From Weissella koreensis KACC 15510 (GTDB lineage Bacteria > Bacillota > Bacilli > Lactobacillales > Lactobacillaceae): a stretch of DNA of 64,000 nucleotides. The DNA is taken from the NCBI RefSeq assembly GCF_000219805.1, contig NC_015759.1, forward strand, positions 558,001-622,000, in the 5' to 3' direction. The notes beneath the pieces are model-generated. The model was not told where the DNA came from. It did not search any database and saw only the letters and a list, made by a program, of their open reading frames with translations. The first letter of the stretch is position 1. Each line of letters begins with the position of its first letter. The translations under genes and the position numbers were made by a program. Positions 42,221 to 51,179 of the stretch are shown piece after piece.

Positions 42221-43048
42221 TCACTTAACCCGATATAATTTTTCATCAATTAAATCAAAACTTTTAAACCTTTGATTATATTCTTCCATTGGTTCTAAAT
42301 TTGCTTTATCCCAAAATGCTTGCGAATTAGTCGCCCCTTTAAATTCTCCTAAAACTAAGAATTCTCCACTGAAATTTTCTCGTACCCAAGCTAATAATTC
42401 CAGATCAATTTCATCTTGATCAGGCGACCAACTCAAAATAATAACCTCAGACTCAGATCCATAATGTTTCAGGGCATCCAAAGCATCCATCTTTTCAACC
42501 AGTGATTGTGGCGGTAATAAACTTTGTTGGGGTTGAAATTGCCAACTCTCATTATCAACTGCATGAATCCAATGTAGCGGTTGTATGGACTTCAATCCAA
42601 CTGATAAATATCCATAGCCAGCCATTAATTCTAAAGTCTTACGACCAGCTAAATATTTAGATAAATATTCAACCGCTGGGGATGAAACATAGCCATACAT
42701 TTTATATCTTTTAATTAATTCATCTCGCAGACCATGCAACAAATGATCTAAATCCATCAATTCTTCAATTTTTTGATTCCATAATTGATTCCCCAACGTT
42801 GGTTGGTTTGGATATTGGGTGATGATTTGCTGCTGAACCGCTGAAACCATCTGATCGTTAATCTCTAAAAATGGAAGGTGATCCGGTAAAATTCCTGATT
42901 GCAAGTCAGTATCAACTGATAAGACATTATTGACCATATCCACAATCGTTGGTATTAGTTTGAATTTTGATTGATAATTTTTTATTTGTTGAAAATAAGA
43001 ACTTGTTTCTAAACTTATCGGTTGCGATATTGTTACTTTATTCTTCAT
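42221..43048 (-). CDS. Methyltransferase-like protein of unknown function
   Basis: I do not recognise this 275-residue soluble protein. Its second half has KTLELMAGYGYLSVGL, which resembles SAM-binding motif I (E-x-G-x-G), then IHAVDNESW at motif II, EVIILSWSPD at motif IV and a predicted strand FLVLGEFKG. The first half (1-110) is helical with many Gln and Leu. The ATG at 43048 follows GAGG by 5 nt; the in-frame start at 43084 lies in the preceding terminator. Catalytic function is uncertain. Confidence 0.6.
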   Translation of the reverse strand: MKNKVTISQPISLETSSYFQQIKNYQSKFKLIPTIVDMVNNVLSVDTDLQSGILPDHLPFLEINDQMVSAVQQQIITQYPNQPTLGNQLWNQKIEELMDLDHLLHGLRDELIKRYKMYGYVSSPAVEYLSKYLAGRKTLELMAGYGYLSVGLKSIQPLHWIHAVDNESWQFQPQQSLLPPQSLVEKMDALDALKHYGSESEVIILSWSPDQDEIDLELLAWVRENFSGEFLVLGEFKGATNSQAFWDKANLEPMEEYNQRFKSFDLIDEKLYRVK

Positions 43049-43068
43049 TTGATCCTCTTTTGAAATTG

Positions 43069-43109
43069 AAAAAGGCTGGCCCAAAAATATGTGCCAGCCG
43101 AATTTTTTA
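43069..43109 (-). terminator. Terminator after the XRE regulator gene
   Basis: A GGCTGGC/GCCAGCC stem with a 12-nt loop, T-run on the minus strand side and A-run on the other. Confidence 0.8.
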
Positions 43110-43139
43110 TTTAATATTAATTATTTTTTATAAATACTC

Positions 43140-43547
43140 TTAAAACAAATCACCTTGTTGATTAATAATCGTCTGATTATTATTACCAAAAATACTATTT
43201 TTCTCAGCAAAATGACGATTAATAATTTGGAAAATATCAAACCGTTCTTGATCAGTTAAAGCTTTACCATTAAAATCAATTTCTTTTCCCGATAAAAATA
43301 GCAATGATAAATCAGTCGTTTCATCGCTGGCCCGTCCCACTAGAAAATCCATTGTCACTTCAAAAAAATCAGCTAATTTACGCACTTCCAAATATGAAGG
43401 TGAACGGTCACCACGTTCCCAGTTCCCAATTTGAGCCGCGGTATTTGGTTTTTGCCCCGGATCTAATTGTTGATTTAGCGCTTCTGCTAACATTTCTAAC
43501 GTAATATTACGGCTTTTGCGTAATTCTCGTAAGCGTTCTGGAAACAT
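43140..43547 (-). CDS. XRE-family transcriptional regulator
   Basis: The 135-residue protein has an N-terminal Cro/CI helix-turn-helix (LRELRKSRNITLEMLAEAL, then AAQIGNWERGDRSPSYLEVRKLADFF in pieces) over residues 5-65 and a helical C-terminal part (QERFDIFQIINRHFAE). It would bind DNA as a dimer. Target genes are not shown; its neighbours are the methyltransferase-like gene downstream and rlmA upstream. Confidence 0.88.
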   Translation of the reverse strand: MFPERLRELRKSRNITLEMLAEALNQQLDPGQKPNTAAQIGNWERGDRSPSYLEVRKLADFFEVTMDFLVGRASDETTDLSLLFLSGKEIDFNGKALTDQERFDIFQIINRHFAEKNSIFGNNNQTIINQQGDLF

Positions 43548-43625
43548 GTCTCCCCATTCCTCCCTTCATCTTCAATTCACTCTTTATAATTCTAACGAAA
43601 AATGATCAATTTTACCACAAAAAAT

Positions 43626-44483
43626 TTATTTTCCTTCTTTTAACGTCGTCAAAACTTGAATATCAACCGTTACAAAAGGTAAGGAAGTTTGCTCTGCTGC
43701 AATTTGAGCTTCTTGCCGGGCACCCCAATGCAATGGGGTCATATGTAATAAATCAATCCATAAATCAGCTGGTATTTCCCATTGATAAGTAATATTTTGT
43801 ATTTCTGCATCTGGATATTGAGATATAAACCGATCAACTACCTTTTGATTATCATAAGTATGATTAGGCGAATCTATTGGATACAGCATTTCTCTTAGTT
43901 CATGTAAATAATTGGTATTTGGCACAACTTTAACAATTTTTCCACCTGGCTTTAACACCCGATTAAATTCTTGATAGGCACTGGGTGAGAAAAATTCAAC
44001 CACACTATCAAAACTATCATCATTAAAAGGTAGTTGTGCTAAATCTGCAACCGTGAAAAAAGCTGATGTATCCAGCTGCGTCGCTAGATTAATACCAGCT
44101 TTACTAATATCAAAGCCAATTGCTGTGTCCAAACTAGCTCTCTGTTCTAATAACCGAGCCAAAGGTGTCCCTTCCCCAGTTCCTACGTCCAAAATGGTTT
44201 GTTTAGTTGTAGGTAGATTCGCTGCCACTGCAGTAATAATCCCATCAAAAAGCCCCGCTGTTAGAACCCTACGACGTGCGGCAAGCATCTTATCATCATA
44301 TTCAGTATTAACTGCATGATTCAAAAAAACCAAGCTACCTTTTTTATTTAAATCTAATCGATGCTGATTAGGGCATATTAAACTTGTGTCTTGAACTTCA
44401 GAATATGGTTCATGACAAACATTACAACGAAATAATTCTAGATTTTTAGTGATGAATTTTTGACCACGTTCAATTTTTTTCAT
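43626..44483 (-). CDS. rlmA: 23S rRNA (guanine-N1)-methyltransferase, RlmA type
   Basis: The 285-residue protein has an N-terminal zinc ribbon (FRCNVCHEPY and LICPNQHRLDLNKKG) followed by a class I SAM domain (ILDVGTGEGTPLARLL, AIGFDISKAGINLA, FFSPSAYQEFNRVLKPGGKI in two pieces). This is the RlmA(I/II) layout that methylates G745 or G748 of helix 35. The order of zinc ribbon and SAM domain is diagnostic. Which of the two guanines is modified cannot be told from sequence. Confidence 0.88.
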   Translation of the reverse strand: MKKIERGQKFITKNLELFRCNVCHEPYSEVQDTSLICPNQHRLDLNKKGSLVFLNHAVNTEYDDKMLAARRRVLTAGLFDGIITAVAANLPTTKQTILDVGTGEGTPLARLLEQRASLDTAIGFDISKAGINLATQLDTSAFFTVADLAQLPFNDDSFDSVVEFFSPSAYQEFNRVLKPGGKIVKVVPNTNYLHELREMLYPIDSPNHTYDNQKVVDRFISQYPDAEIQNITYQWEIPADLWIDLLHMTPLHWGARQEAQIAAEQTSLPFVTVDIQVLTTLKEGK

Positions 44484-44496
44484 ATGATAATTTCAC

Positions 44497-45834
44497 TCAT
44501 TTCATGTGCTTTTGCTTATTGCTATAGTAATAGTATACTGGAATACCTACCAAAACCATAATAATTGAAGCCATTGCACCTTTAAAATCAGTAATTAAAG
44601 TAGAACCAACGACAAAAGTTCCCCCAAAAATTCCAATTAAAGGCGTAATTGGAAACAGTGGCGTTTTGAAATCAATTTTTAACTGCATATTTTTTTGACG
44701 ACATCGCAAAATAAAAACGCCAATGAATGCCAAAACATAAAAAATCCAGATAGTAAAAATAGCAAGATTCGACAAAAGATCCGCTGAATCAGTGAAAGCA
44801 GCAATCAAAATGGCCATCAAAGCAATCGTAATCGTTGCTTGCGCTGGGACAAATGATTTTGTGCTCAAGTTTTTTAAATAATTTGGGAAAAGGCCATCTT
44901 TTGACATGTTATAAGCCATTCTAGGAAAAGCCACCATTTTACCGTTCATCGTTCCTAGCATTGAAATAATAATAATTAAAGACATAATCCGGCCCCCCAA
45001 GAGACCAAAAGCTGACTTCACCATCGCAAAGACAGCATTATCCTTTAAATTTACTATTTCTTGTGCTGGCAAGACCCGATAAACGCCGTAAGTAACCCCT
45101 AAATATGATAGCAGAATCAAAAGAACTCCAAAAACTATCGATAAAGGTAGATCTCGTTTAGGATTTTTCATCTCATCTCGAATATTAGCTACAAGTACCC
45201 AACCATCATAAGCAAATAATGTTGCTAAAACAGCCATCCCAAAGCTTCCGCCAGGCGTTGCCGTTACTTGCGTGACTGTCTCTCCAACGGCGTCTACTCG
45301 TCCAAAAAAAAGTCCATAAACAATCAAGATAATTATCGGGATCATTTTAACTGCAGTAGTTAAAACTGCGAAGCCCGCTGCGATCCGATTACCTAATAAA
45401 TTTAAGCCCATCACAAAACAAATGTAGCCAACGCCAATCCATCGAGCCCAAATCAAATCTAATCCTAAAAAATTAGCGGTAAGATGCGCCGCATAACCAC
45501 CGATTGAGGCAATCACGGCCGGTGCATATACTACAACCTGCGACCATCCCGTCAAAAACCCCATTAAGTGACCATAGATTCCATCAATATAGCTATAAAG
45601 GCCACCAGCTTTAGGAATTCTCGAACCCACTTCAGCAATTGTTAGCCCAGCAGCTAAGGTTATAATTCCTCCCAAACCCCAAGCTAACAAGCCTTGGGTT
45701 TGTCCACCGGCCATTTCTAAAACACTAGCTTGTTTAAAAAAAATACCTGATCCGATCACTGTTCCTACGACCATTGATAAACCAGAAATAATCCCTAAAT
45801 CACGTTTCAAATCTATACTTGGCTTTGTTTGCAT
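44497..45834 (-). CDS. Amino-acid exchanger, LAT/SteT type (APC family)
   Basis: The 445-residue protein has 12 membrane segments and starts DLGIISGLSMVVGTVIGSGIFFKQAS, the SteT-like beginning with the G-S-G-I-F substrate loop. RIPKAGGLYSYIDGIYG and ATLFAYDGWVLVANIRDEMKNPKRDLP (two pieces) match the serine/threonine exchanger group. It is close in type to the truncated gene at 62915. Confidence 0.9.
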   Translation of the reverse strand: MQTKPSIDLKRDLGIISGLSMVVGTVIGSGIFFKQASVLEMAGGQTQGLLAWGLGGIITLAAGLTIAEVGSRIPKAGGLYSYIDGIYGHLMGFLTGWSQVVVYAPAVIASIGGYAAHLTANFLGLDLIWARWIGVGYICFVMGLNLLGNRIAAGFAVLTTAVKMIPIIILIVYGLFFGRVDAVGETVTQVTATPGGSFGMAVLATLFAYDGWVLVANIRDEMKNPKRDLPLSIVFGVLLILLSYLGVTYGVYRVLPAQEIVNLKDNAVFAMVKSAFGLLGGRIMSLIIIISMLGTMNGKMVAFPRMAYNMSKDGLFPNYLKNLSTKSFVPAQATITIALMAILIAAFTDSADLLSNLAIFTIWIFYVLAFIGVFILRCRQKNMQLKIDFKTPLFPITPLIGIFGGTFVVGSTLITDFKGAMASIIMVLVGIPVYYYYSNKQKHMK

Positions 45835-46026
45835 ATCATTACTCCCTACCCATGTTCAGACTACTAGAAAAGACTTTTTTCCACCATATCATACATTTTT
45901 TTCTGTTACAATTTAAACCCGTATGAAATTGTGTTGTTTTTGTGAAATATATAAATAAAACCAATTTTAGACATCATAAATAAAATAATTCGCCTTAATT
46001 TACGAACACTTTTCTTTTTATCCATC

Positions 46027-46062
46027 AAAAAAGGGCGCATCTCAAATGAGATCCGTCCTTTA
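46027..46062 (-). terminator. Terminator after gnd
   Basis: A stem of about 14 bp (GGgCGcATCTC against GAGATcCGtCC) with AAAT loop, A-run and T-run. Confidence 0.88.
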
Positions 46063-46082
46063 ACATTGATAACAACTAATGC

Positions 46083-47510
46083 CTAGGCTTCGTCATACCA
46101 GCTATAATGATACATTTTACCTGCTGGTTGGTCTACTCGTTCATATGTGTGTGCTCCAAAGTAATCCCGTTGTGCTTGGATTAAGTTTGCTGGCAAAACG
46201 GCTGAACGATATGAATCGTAATAAGCTACTGCGGCTGAAAGTGATGGTGCTGGAATTCCAGCTTCCACTGCCAAAGCCACAACCCGTCGAGCAGCTCCTT
46301 GATACTTTTCGGCAATCGTCTTAAAGTAGTCATTCAACAAAAGATTATGCAATGCTGGATCAGCATCATATGCATCTGTAATCCGTTGCAAGAAGCGCGC
46401 CCGAATAATTGCACCGGCACGCCATAATTGAGCTAATTCACCAAATGGCAAATTCCAATCATAGTGGTCTGATGCCATACGCAATTGATCAAATCCTTGA
46501 GCATAAGACATAATCTTTCCGAAATACAAAGCTTGACGTAAGTCTTCAACTGTTGCCTTTAGATCACCTTCAAATTGATAATCAGGGCCATTTAGTTCCT
46601 TTGAAGCAGCAACACGATCATCCTTCATTGCAGAAATGTAACGCGCATAAACTGATTCAGTGATTAATGATTGAGGTGCCCCAACTTCCAAAGCTGATTG
46701 TGAAGACCACTTTCCAGTTCCCTTGTTACCAGCACGGTCCAAGATCATATCAACCATTGGCTTATCACTACCAAGATCATCTTTTCGCGTCAAAATGTCA
46801 GCTGTAATCTCGATCAAATATGAATCAAGTTCTCCAGCATTCCATTCTTTAAAGGTATCTGCTAAATCAGTTTGTGACAAACCAACTACACGTTTTAAAA
46901 TATCATATGATTCAGCAATTAATTGCATATCTCCATACTCAATTCCATTGTGCACCATTTTAACATAATGCCCTGCACCATCTGGTCCAATGTAAGTTAC
47001 TGTAGGCTTTCCATCTTCAGGTGCCTTGGCCGCAATTTCATGCAAAATTGGTTCTACTAGGTCATAAGCTTCCTTTTGACCACCAGGCATCATTGAGGGT
47101 CCTTCTAAGGCCCCTAATTCTCCACCAGAAACACCCATTCCGATGAAGTTAATTCCAGATGCCGCCAAATATTCAGAACGGCGCATTGTATCTTCAAAGA
47201 ATGTATTCCCACCATCGATCAAGATATCATCTTTTTCCAAAAATGGTAACAATTCTTCGATGACAGCATCTGTTCCAGCCCCAGCCTTGACCATCAACAA
47301 AATTCGTCGGGGGCGTTCGATTGATTTAACAAAATCTTCAACGGTATAACTTGGAACAAAATGCTTTTCAGCATGCTTTGCTACCAAATCATCCGTCCGT
47401 GTGCGTGAACGGTTGTAAACTGCAACCGTATAACCTCTTGATTCAACGTTTAAAGCCAAATTACGACCCATTACAGCTAAACCAACTACACCAAAATTAG
47501 CTTGTTCCAT
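46083..47510 (-). CDS. gnd: 6-phosphogluconate dehydrogenase (decarboxylating)
   Basis: The 475-residue protein has [16 protein letters not shown] at the N-terminus (nucleotide fold), [13 protein letters not shown], the catalytic [15 protein letters not shown] with the lysine before it (HYVKMVHNG) and [12 protein letters not shown]. It makes ribulose-5-phosphate, CO2 and NAD(P)H, an essential step of the phosphoketolase route of heterofermenters. It is a single-gene unit with its own promoter and terminator. Confidence 0.97.
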   Translation of the reverse strand: MEQANFGVVGLAVMGRNLALNVESRGYTVAVYNRSRTRTDDLVAKHAEKHFVPSYTVEDFVKSIERPRRILLMVKAGAGTDAVIEELLPFLEKDDILIDGGNTFFEDTMRRSEYLAASGINFIGMGVSGGELGALEGPSMMPGGQKEAYDLVEPILHEIAAKAPEDGKPTVTYIGPDGAGHYVKMVHNGIEYGDMQLIAESYDILKRVVGLSQTDLADTFKEWNAGELDSYLIEITADILTRKDDLGSDKPMVDMILDRAGNKGTGKWSSQSALEVGAPQSLITESVYARYISAMKDDRVAASKELNGPDYQFEGDLKATVEDLRQALYFGKIMSYAQGFDQLRMASDHYDWNLPFGELAQLWRAGAIIRARFLQRITDAYDADPALHNLLLNDYFKTIAEKYQGAARRVVALAVEAGIPAPSLSAAVAYYDSYRSAVLPANLIQAQRDYFGAHTYERVDQPAGKMYHYSWYDEA

Positions 47511-47549
47511 GCTAATACCTCCATATTTACATTAATAACATACAATTCT

Positions 47550-47578
47550 ATTATACTTTATTTTTGTAAGCACGGTAA
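47550..47578 (-). promoter_or_regulatory. Promoter of gnd
   Basis: TTACCG (47578-47573), a 17-bp spacer and a perfect TATAAT (47555-47550), about 40 nt upstream of gnd. Confidence 0.6.
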
Positions 47579-47649
47579 TGTTATTGTGAAAAAAATATCA
47601 TTACAATTAATAATTTTATCAAACAATTAATCCATATTAATTTTTTAAA

Positions 47650-47692
47650 CAAAAAAATCCTACTCGCATATCTGCGAAATAGGATCCTTTTG
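47650..47692 (-). terminator. Terminator after the 45-residue small protein gene
   Basis: A two-step stem (ATCCTA and CGCA arms) followed on the minus strand by seven T residues. Confidence 0.85.
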
Positions 47693-47714
47693 ACTTCAGT
47701 TAACAAGCAAATAA

Positions 47715-47852
47715 TTACTTGTTTTCAAGTTCTGCTTTACCCTTAGCCCAAGCTTGGATATTAACAGTAGTTTCTTGGCGAGCCTTCTTGCCGGCATCGT
47801 GGCCAACAGGACGCTTGCTTGCCCATGAATTATATGGTGAATGAATAGCCAT
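47715..47852 (-). CDS. Conserved-looking 45-residue small protein
   Basis: A short reading frame (45 residues plus stop) encodes a basic, water-soluble peptide with AIHSPYNSWASKRPVGHDAG near the start and a Lys/Glu-rich helical tail ending KAELENK. GGAGG is placed 9 nt upstream of the ATG, a promoter (TTGACT-17-TAGACT) lies upstream and a strong terminator follows. These expression signals, unusual for noise, indicate a real and probably well-expressed gene. I do not recognise a family; a ribosome- or nucleic acid-associated role would suit its charge but is a guess. Confidence 0.78.
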   Translation of the reverse strand: MAIHSPYNSWASKRPVGHDAGKKARQETTVNIQAWAKGKAELENK

Positions 47853-47872
47853 TGTTATTTACCTCCGTTTTG

Positions 47873-47918
47873 TTATCGATAACTTTATAAGTCTAGCTAA
47901 AATTAAGGTAAAAGTCAA
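47873..47918 (-). promoter_or_regulatory. Promoter of the 45-residue gene with adjacent palindrome
   Basis: TTGACT (47918-47913), a 17-bp spacer and TAGACT (47895-47890). The perfect 12-bp palindrome GTTATCGATAAC at 47873-47884 overlaps the expected start point and may be an operator. Confidence 0.55.
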
Positions 47919-47931
47919 TTACTGATTACAA

Positions 47932-48849
47932 TTATCGCTTAAAAAAACCCCGATGCCATAAAATAATCACCGTTATGAGCATTAAAATACCAGTAATCAA
48001 GATCGTTATTAACCAACTTATATGGTTTTGTGCAAACGGTAACCACTGGACATTTTGGCCATAAAACCCACTGACAATTGTCGGAATCGTTAAAACAACT
48101 GTGACCAGCGTCAACATCTTCATCGTCCAATTCAGGTTATTATTAGCAATCGAAGCATATGAATCTTCCACTTGATTGGTAACCAATTGAGATAATTCAC
48201 CGGTATCTTGTGCTTGTTGTAATTCAACTTGAACATCTACTAATTTCTCAATTTGAGCCGTTTCCAGACTTAACAATTTTTGGTTTTTCAAATTATTAAT
48301 TAAGTCATTATCACTACGCAATGAATTTAATAAATAAATTAAATCGGTCTGTAAGTTCATTAATTCATCAATTTTACCTTGCAATGACTTCGCCTCACGT
48401 AAAGCCCGTTGAATTGGATTTCGACGACGATTAATTTCTAAAATCACAGTTTGAAATTTACTTGATAAGATTCTGAGAGTATCAATCAAAATATCAATTG
48501 GTTGAAAATGATGCAAATTTTCATGTGCTTGCTCAATAATCTTATTAATATAATTGATTAGATATTTCGTTTCCATTCGAGTGAAGGTCATTAAAAACTT
48601 TTGATCTTTATTAACAATAAAGCTAGCCGGCTCAGTGGTTGCAATGTCGGAAGTCGGGGTCACAACATCAAAAATAATCAATAAATTTTCACCATCAATC
48701 TCATTCCGTGCACTTTCATAGGGATCCAAAGCATAATTAATCATTTCATTTGCAATTTGATATTTTTGATTCAATTTTTTCCGCTCATTCGGTTGCATTT
48801 CGTGCACTTGCACCCAAGTCCAATCTGTAATTTTTTGTTCTTCAATCAT
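47932..48849 (-). CDS. CorA-family divalent cation transporter with GQN in place of GMN
   Basis: The 305-residue protein has a cytoplasmic alpha-beta domain with long coiled helices (about 1-240) and two C-terminal membrane segments (about 245-265 and 275-295). The signature loop after the first segment reads GFYGQNVQWLPFA, where CorA normally has YGMN. The ion should be Mg2+ or another divalent cation. The Met-to-Gln change lies in the selectivity loop and could alter ion choice. The next minus-strand gene (the 45-residue small protein) starts 79 bp downstream. Confidence 0.82.
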   Translation of the reverse strand: MIEEQKITDWTWVQVHEMQPNERKKLNQKYQIANEMINYALDPYESARNEIDGENLLIIFDVVTPTSDIATTEPASFIVNKDQKFLMTFTRMETKYLINYINKIIEQAHENLHHFQPIDILIDTLRILSSKFQTVILEINRRRNPIQRALREAKSLQGKIDELMNLQTDLIYLLNSLRSDNDLINNLKNQKLLSLETAQIEKLVDVQVELQQAQDTGELSQLVTNQVEDSYASIANNNLNWTMKMLTLVTVVLTIPTIVSGFYGQNVQWLPFAQNHISWLITILITGILMLITVIILWHRGFFKR

Positions 48850-48872
48850 CTTTGCGCTCCTAATTAATCAAA

Positions 48873-48937
48873 TAAAAACGCTAAATTAAATATTCCCTTA
48901 ATCCAAGCTTAGCCTTAGACAGAATATTAATTTAGCG
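48873..48937 (-). terminator. Terminator after the flippase gene
   Basis: A 16-17-bp stem (GCTAAATTAAATATTC arms) with a loop of about 26 nt and a T-run on the minus strand. Confidence 0.75.
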
Positions 48938-48948
48938 CACAATGATTT

Positions 48949-50997
48949 TTATTTTAAATGTAACTTACGAGCAATCATCTGCGCTCTTAATCCAAAGATA
49001 TCCTGACCCAGGTGTGATTTCAAGGCAACTATGCCATAAATAATCGCACCTACTATGGTACCTACTATCAAGACTAGTAATTGTTGCAAACGAGTTTCAT
49101 TTAATAGAGTTTCCATTCCATAGACCAATGGTGTAACCACAGCAAACATAATTAAACTCCAGAATAAGATGGTCATTAATGAATAATTGAATTTTTCCCA
49201 ATCGATAGGATAACGCCTTAACAATTGCCAAAGGGCCCAAATTAACCCAATTAAGAAAGCAGTTCCTGTTGCTACCAAAGGACCCAGTCCTTGGAATAAA
49301 TAGACTGCTGGGTATTGAAGCGCTAACTTCAACAGCAAAATTACGACCGTCCAAAGTACGGTGAATCGTAAATTGCCCAGCCCCTGATTAATTGCCAATA
49401 TTACCATATAAATTCCAAATAGTAGTCCAATGTAACCAGAGAATTGCAAAACTAATACTCCATTACTAACGTCAGATACTCCATAGAACAAAATATACAA
49501 CGGCTTAGCAACAGCAACCACTCCTAATGAAGCAGGTATCATCACAAATGATAGTAATTTCAAAATATAATTAATTTGTTGACCTGTAGCTTGAACATCA
49601 TTTTTAGCATGAGCTCGAGCTAACATTGGTAATGCTGTCTCAGACATCGCAATTGCTAGTGATACTACTAACATAACCAATTTATTCGAATTAAATGAAA
49701 ATTGAGCAAACATCTGATTTAATGCCGTTTGATTAAAATCAGTAAAGATATGCATTATCCGGAAGAAACTGAACTGATCAATTAATTGAACTAAAGAGAT
49801 CGCCGAACCAGCAAAAACCACCGGAATTGCTTGCCACATCATTTTACCAATCAAACTACCCGCGGGAGCAACTTTCGGTTGTGCCTCTAAAACAAATTTA
49901 CTGGCAAAGTAGCCACGTTTCAGAAAAATCCCAAATAAGATAACCAAAATACCGGCCAAAGCGCCCCAAAAGGCCGCAAAAGTTGATTGAACAGTGGCAT
50001 CCACCCAAGTACCATGATGACCCACCATAATCCATGCAGTCATCCCCAACATGTAGATCACCCGTACAACCTGCTCAACAACTTGAGAAAGTGCAGAAAT
50101 TTCCATCAGTTCAAAACCTTGTACATAACCACGTAACATCGAAAGAATTGGGATCACTAAAACGGCGGGAGCCAGTGAATACAAAACTGGCACCACATTA
50201 TCATTTCCTTGCGATAAAGGTTCTGCCAATATGTACAACAGAAGCGCTGCAACTGCCCCCATCACCGCTCCTAGAAACAAAGATTGCCGTAAAATACTTT
50301 TCACGCGATTAAATTGTTTCTTTTCCGAAAACTCGGCTACTAGTCGAGCTAAAACATTTGGTAACCCCGCTGTAGCAATCAATAAGGCTACCGAATAAAT
50401 TTGGTACCCTTGGGCATAAAGTCCATTAGCTGAAGTTGTGTACGCTGCTCCAATCATCATTGACCATGGAATCACGTATAAAGCTCCTAATAAACGAGAA
50501 ACTAAATTTCCAATAGTCATCCACATTGATCCACGCAACATTTTACTTTGATCAGATAAAGCTTCACTCGGTTGTGTTACGGTCTCTGTTTTCATTGTAT
50601 TTTGCATCGGTTGTTTGGTTCTTAGAGGTTTAATCTGTGGTTGTCCTTTTGTCACTGCCTTTTGGGTCAACGTTTTATCTAGATCACCATAATGATAAGA
50701 ATCAGCGACCTCCGTCACTTGGATAGCATGATGACTAGCGGTTTCACCATTCATCACTTCTTTTTCTGGAAATGAAATTTTCTTACGTTGACTCGGCTTG
50801 ACATAAACCTTCTGCGTACTTTTAACTAACTTACCAGAACGATTTAAAGCTCTTTTAGAAGCATCACTCAGACCTTGCTTATGTGTGGTTGTGACGACTG
50901 GTTCATTTCTTTGCTGTTGCATCCGGAGTAAATGCTGCACCTCTTGGTACGTCATTTCCCGCCGGATTTTTTTATCATGTTCCGTTTCAGCCGTCAT
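48949..50997 (-). CDS. Lipid II flippase, MurJ/YtgP type, with long N-terminal tail
   Basis: The 682-residue protein has a hydrophilic N-terminal region of about 150 residues (Lys/Gln/Thr-rich) followed by a MOP-superfamily membrane domain of about 530 residues. That domain begins MLRGSMWMTIGNLVSRLLGALYV and includes AGLPNVLARLVAEFSEKKQF. YtgP/MurJ proteins flip lipid II for peptidoglycan. The tail is not part of the usual family core and is probably a cytoplasmic regulatory or interaction region. It is separated from tRNA-Arg by 37 bp. Confidence 0.85.
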   Translation of the reverse strand: MTAETEHDKKIRREMTYQEVQHLLRMQQQRNEPVVTTTHKQGLSDASKRALNRSGKLVKSTQKVYVKPSQRKKISFPEKEVMNGETASHHAIQVTEVADSYHYGDLDKTLTQKAVTKGQPQIKPLRTKQPMQNTMKTETVTQPSEALSDQSKMLRGSMWMTIGNLVSRLLGALYVIPWSMMIGAAYTTSANGLYAQGYQIYSVALLIATAGLPNVLARLVAEFSEKKQFNRVKSILRQSLFLGAVMGAVAALLLYILAEPLSQGNDNVVPVLYSLAPAVLVIPILSMLRGYVQGFELMEISALSQVVEQVVRVIYMLGMTAWIMVGHHGTWVDATVQSTFAAFWGALAGILVILFGIFLKRGYFASKFVLEAQPKVAPAGSLIGKMMWQAIPVVFAGSAISLVQLIDQFSFFRIMHIFTDFNQTALNQMFAQFSFNSNKLVMLVVSLAIAMSETALPMLARAHAKNDVQATGQQINYILKLLSFVMIPASLGVVAVAKPLYILFYGVSDVSNGVLVLQFSGYIGLLFGIYMVILAINQGLGNLRFTVLWTVVILLLKLALQYPAVYLFQGLGPLVATGTAFLIGLIWALWQLLRRYPIDWEKFNYSLMTILFWSLIMFAVVTPLVYGMETLLNETRLQQLLVLIVGTIVGAIIYGIVALKSHLGQDIFGLRAQMIARKLHLK

Positions 50998-51034
50998 GCA
51001 ATCACCTCTGACCTTTCGTTCAATTTAAATTTAA

Positions 51035-51107
51035 TGACGTTACACAGACTCGAACTGTGATCTAAGACTTAGGAGGTCCTTGTTCTATCCTGTTGAACTA
51101 TAACGCC
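51035..51107 (-). tRNA. tRNA-Arg (anticodon CCU)
   Basis: Folds as a complete cloverleaf of 73 nt: acceptor stem GGCGTTA/TAACGTC with one G-T pair, D stem GTTC/GAAC, anticodon arm AGGAC-CTCCTAA-GTCTT, a 4-nt variable loop and T arm CACAG-TTCGAGT-CTGTG. The anticodon CCT reads AGG codons. The CCA end is not encoded. Confidence 0.95.
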
Positions 51108-51125
51108 GATAACTCACATTCGTTT

Positions 51126-51131
51126 ATTATA
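51126..51131 (-). promoter_or_regulatory. -10 box of the tRNA-Arg gene
   Basis: TATAAT lies about 20 nt upstream of the tRNA 5' end; no good -35 box is seen. Confidence 0.4.
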
Positions 51132-51179
51132 CACGATATTTAATTTTATGTGAGAATCTTCAATCTTAGTTAACGAAAA

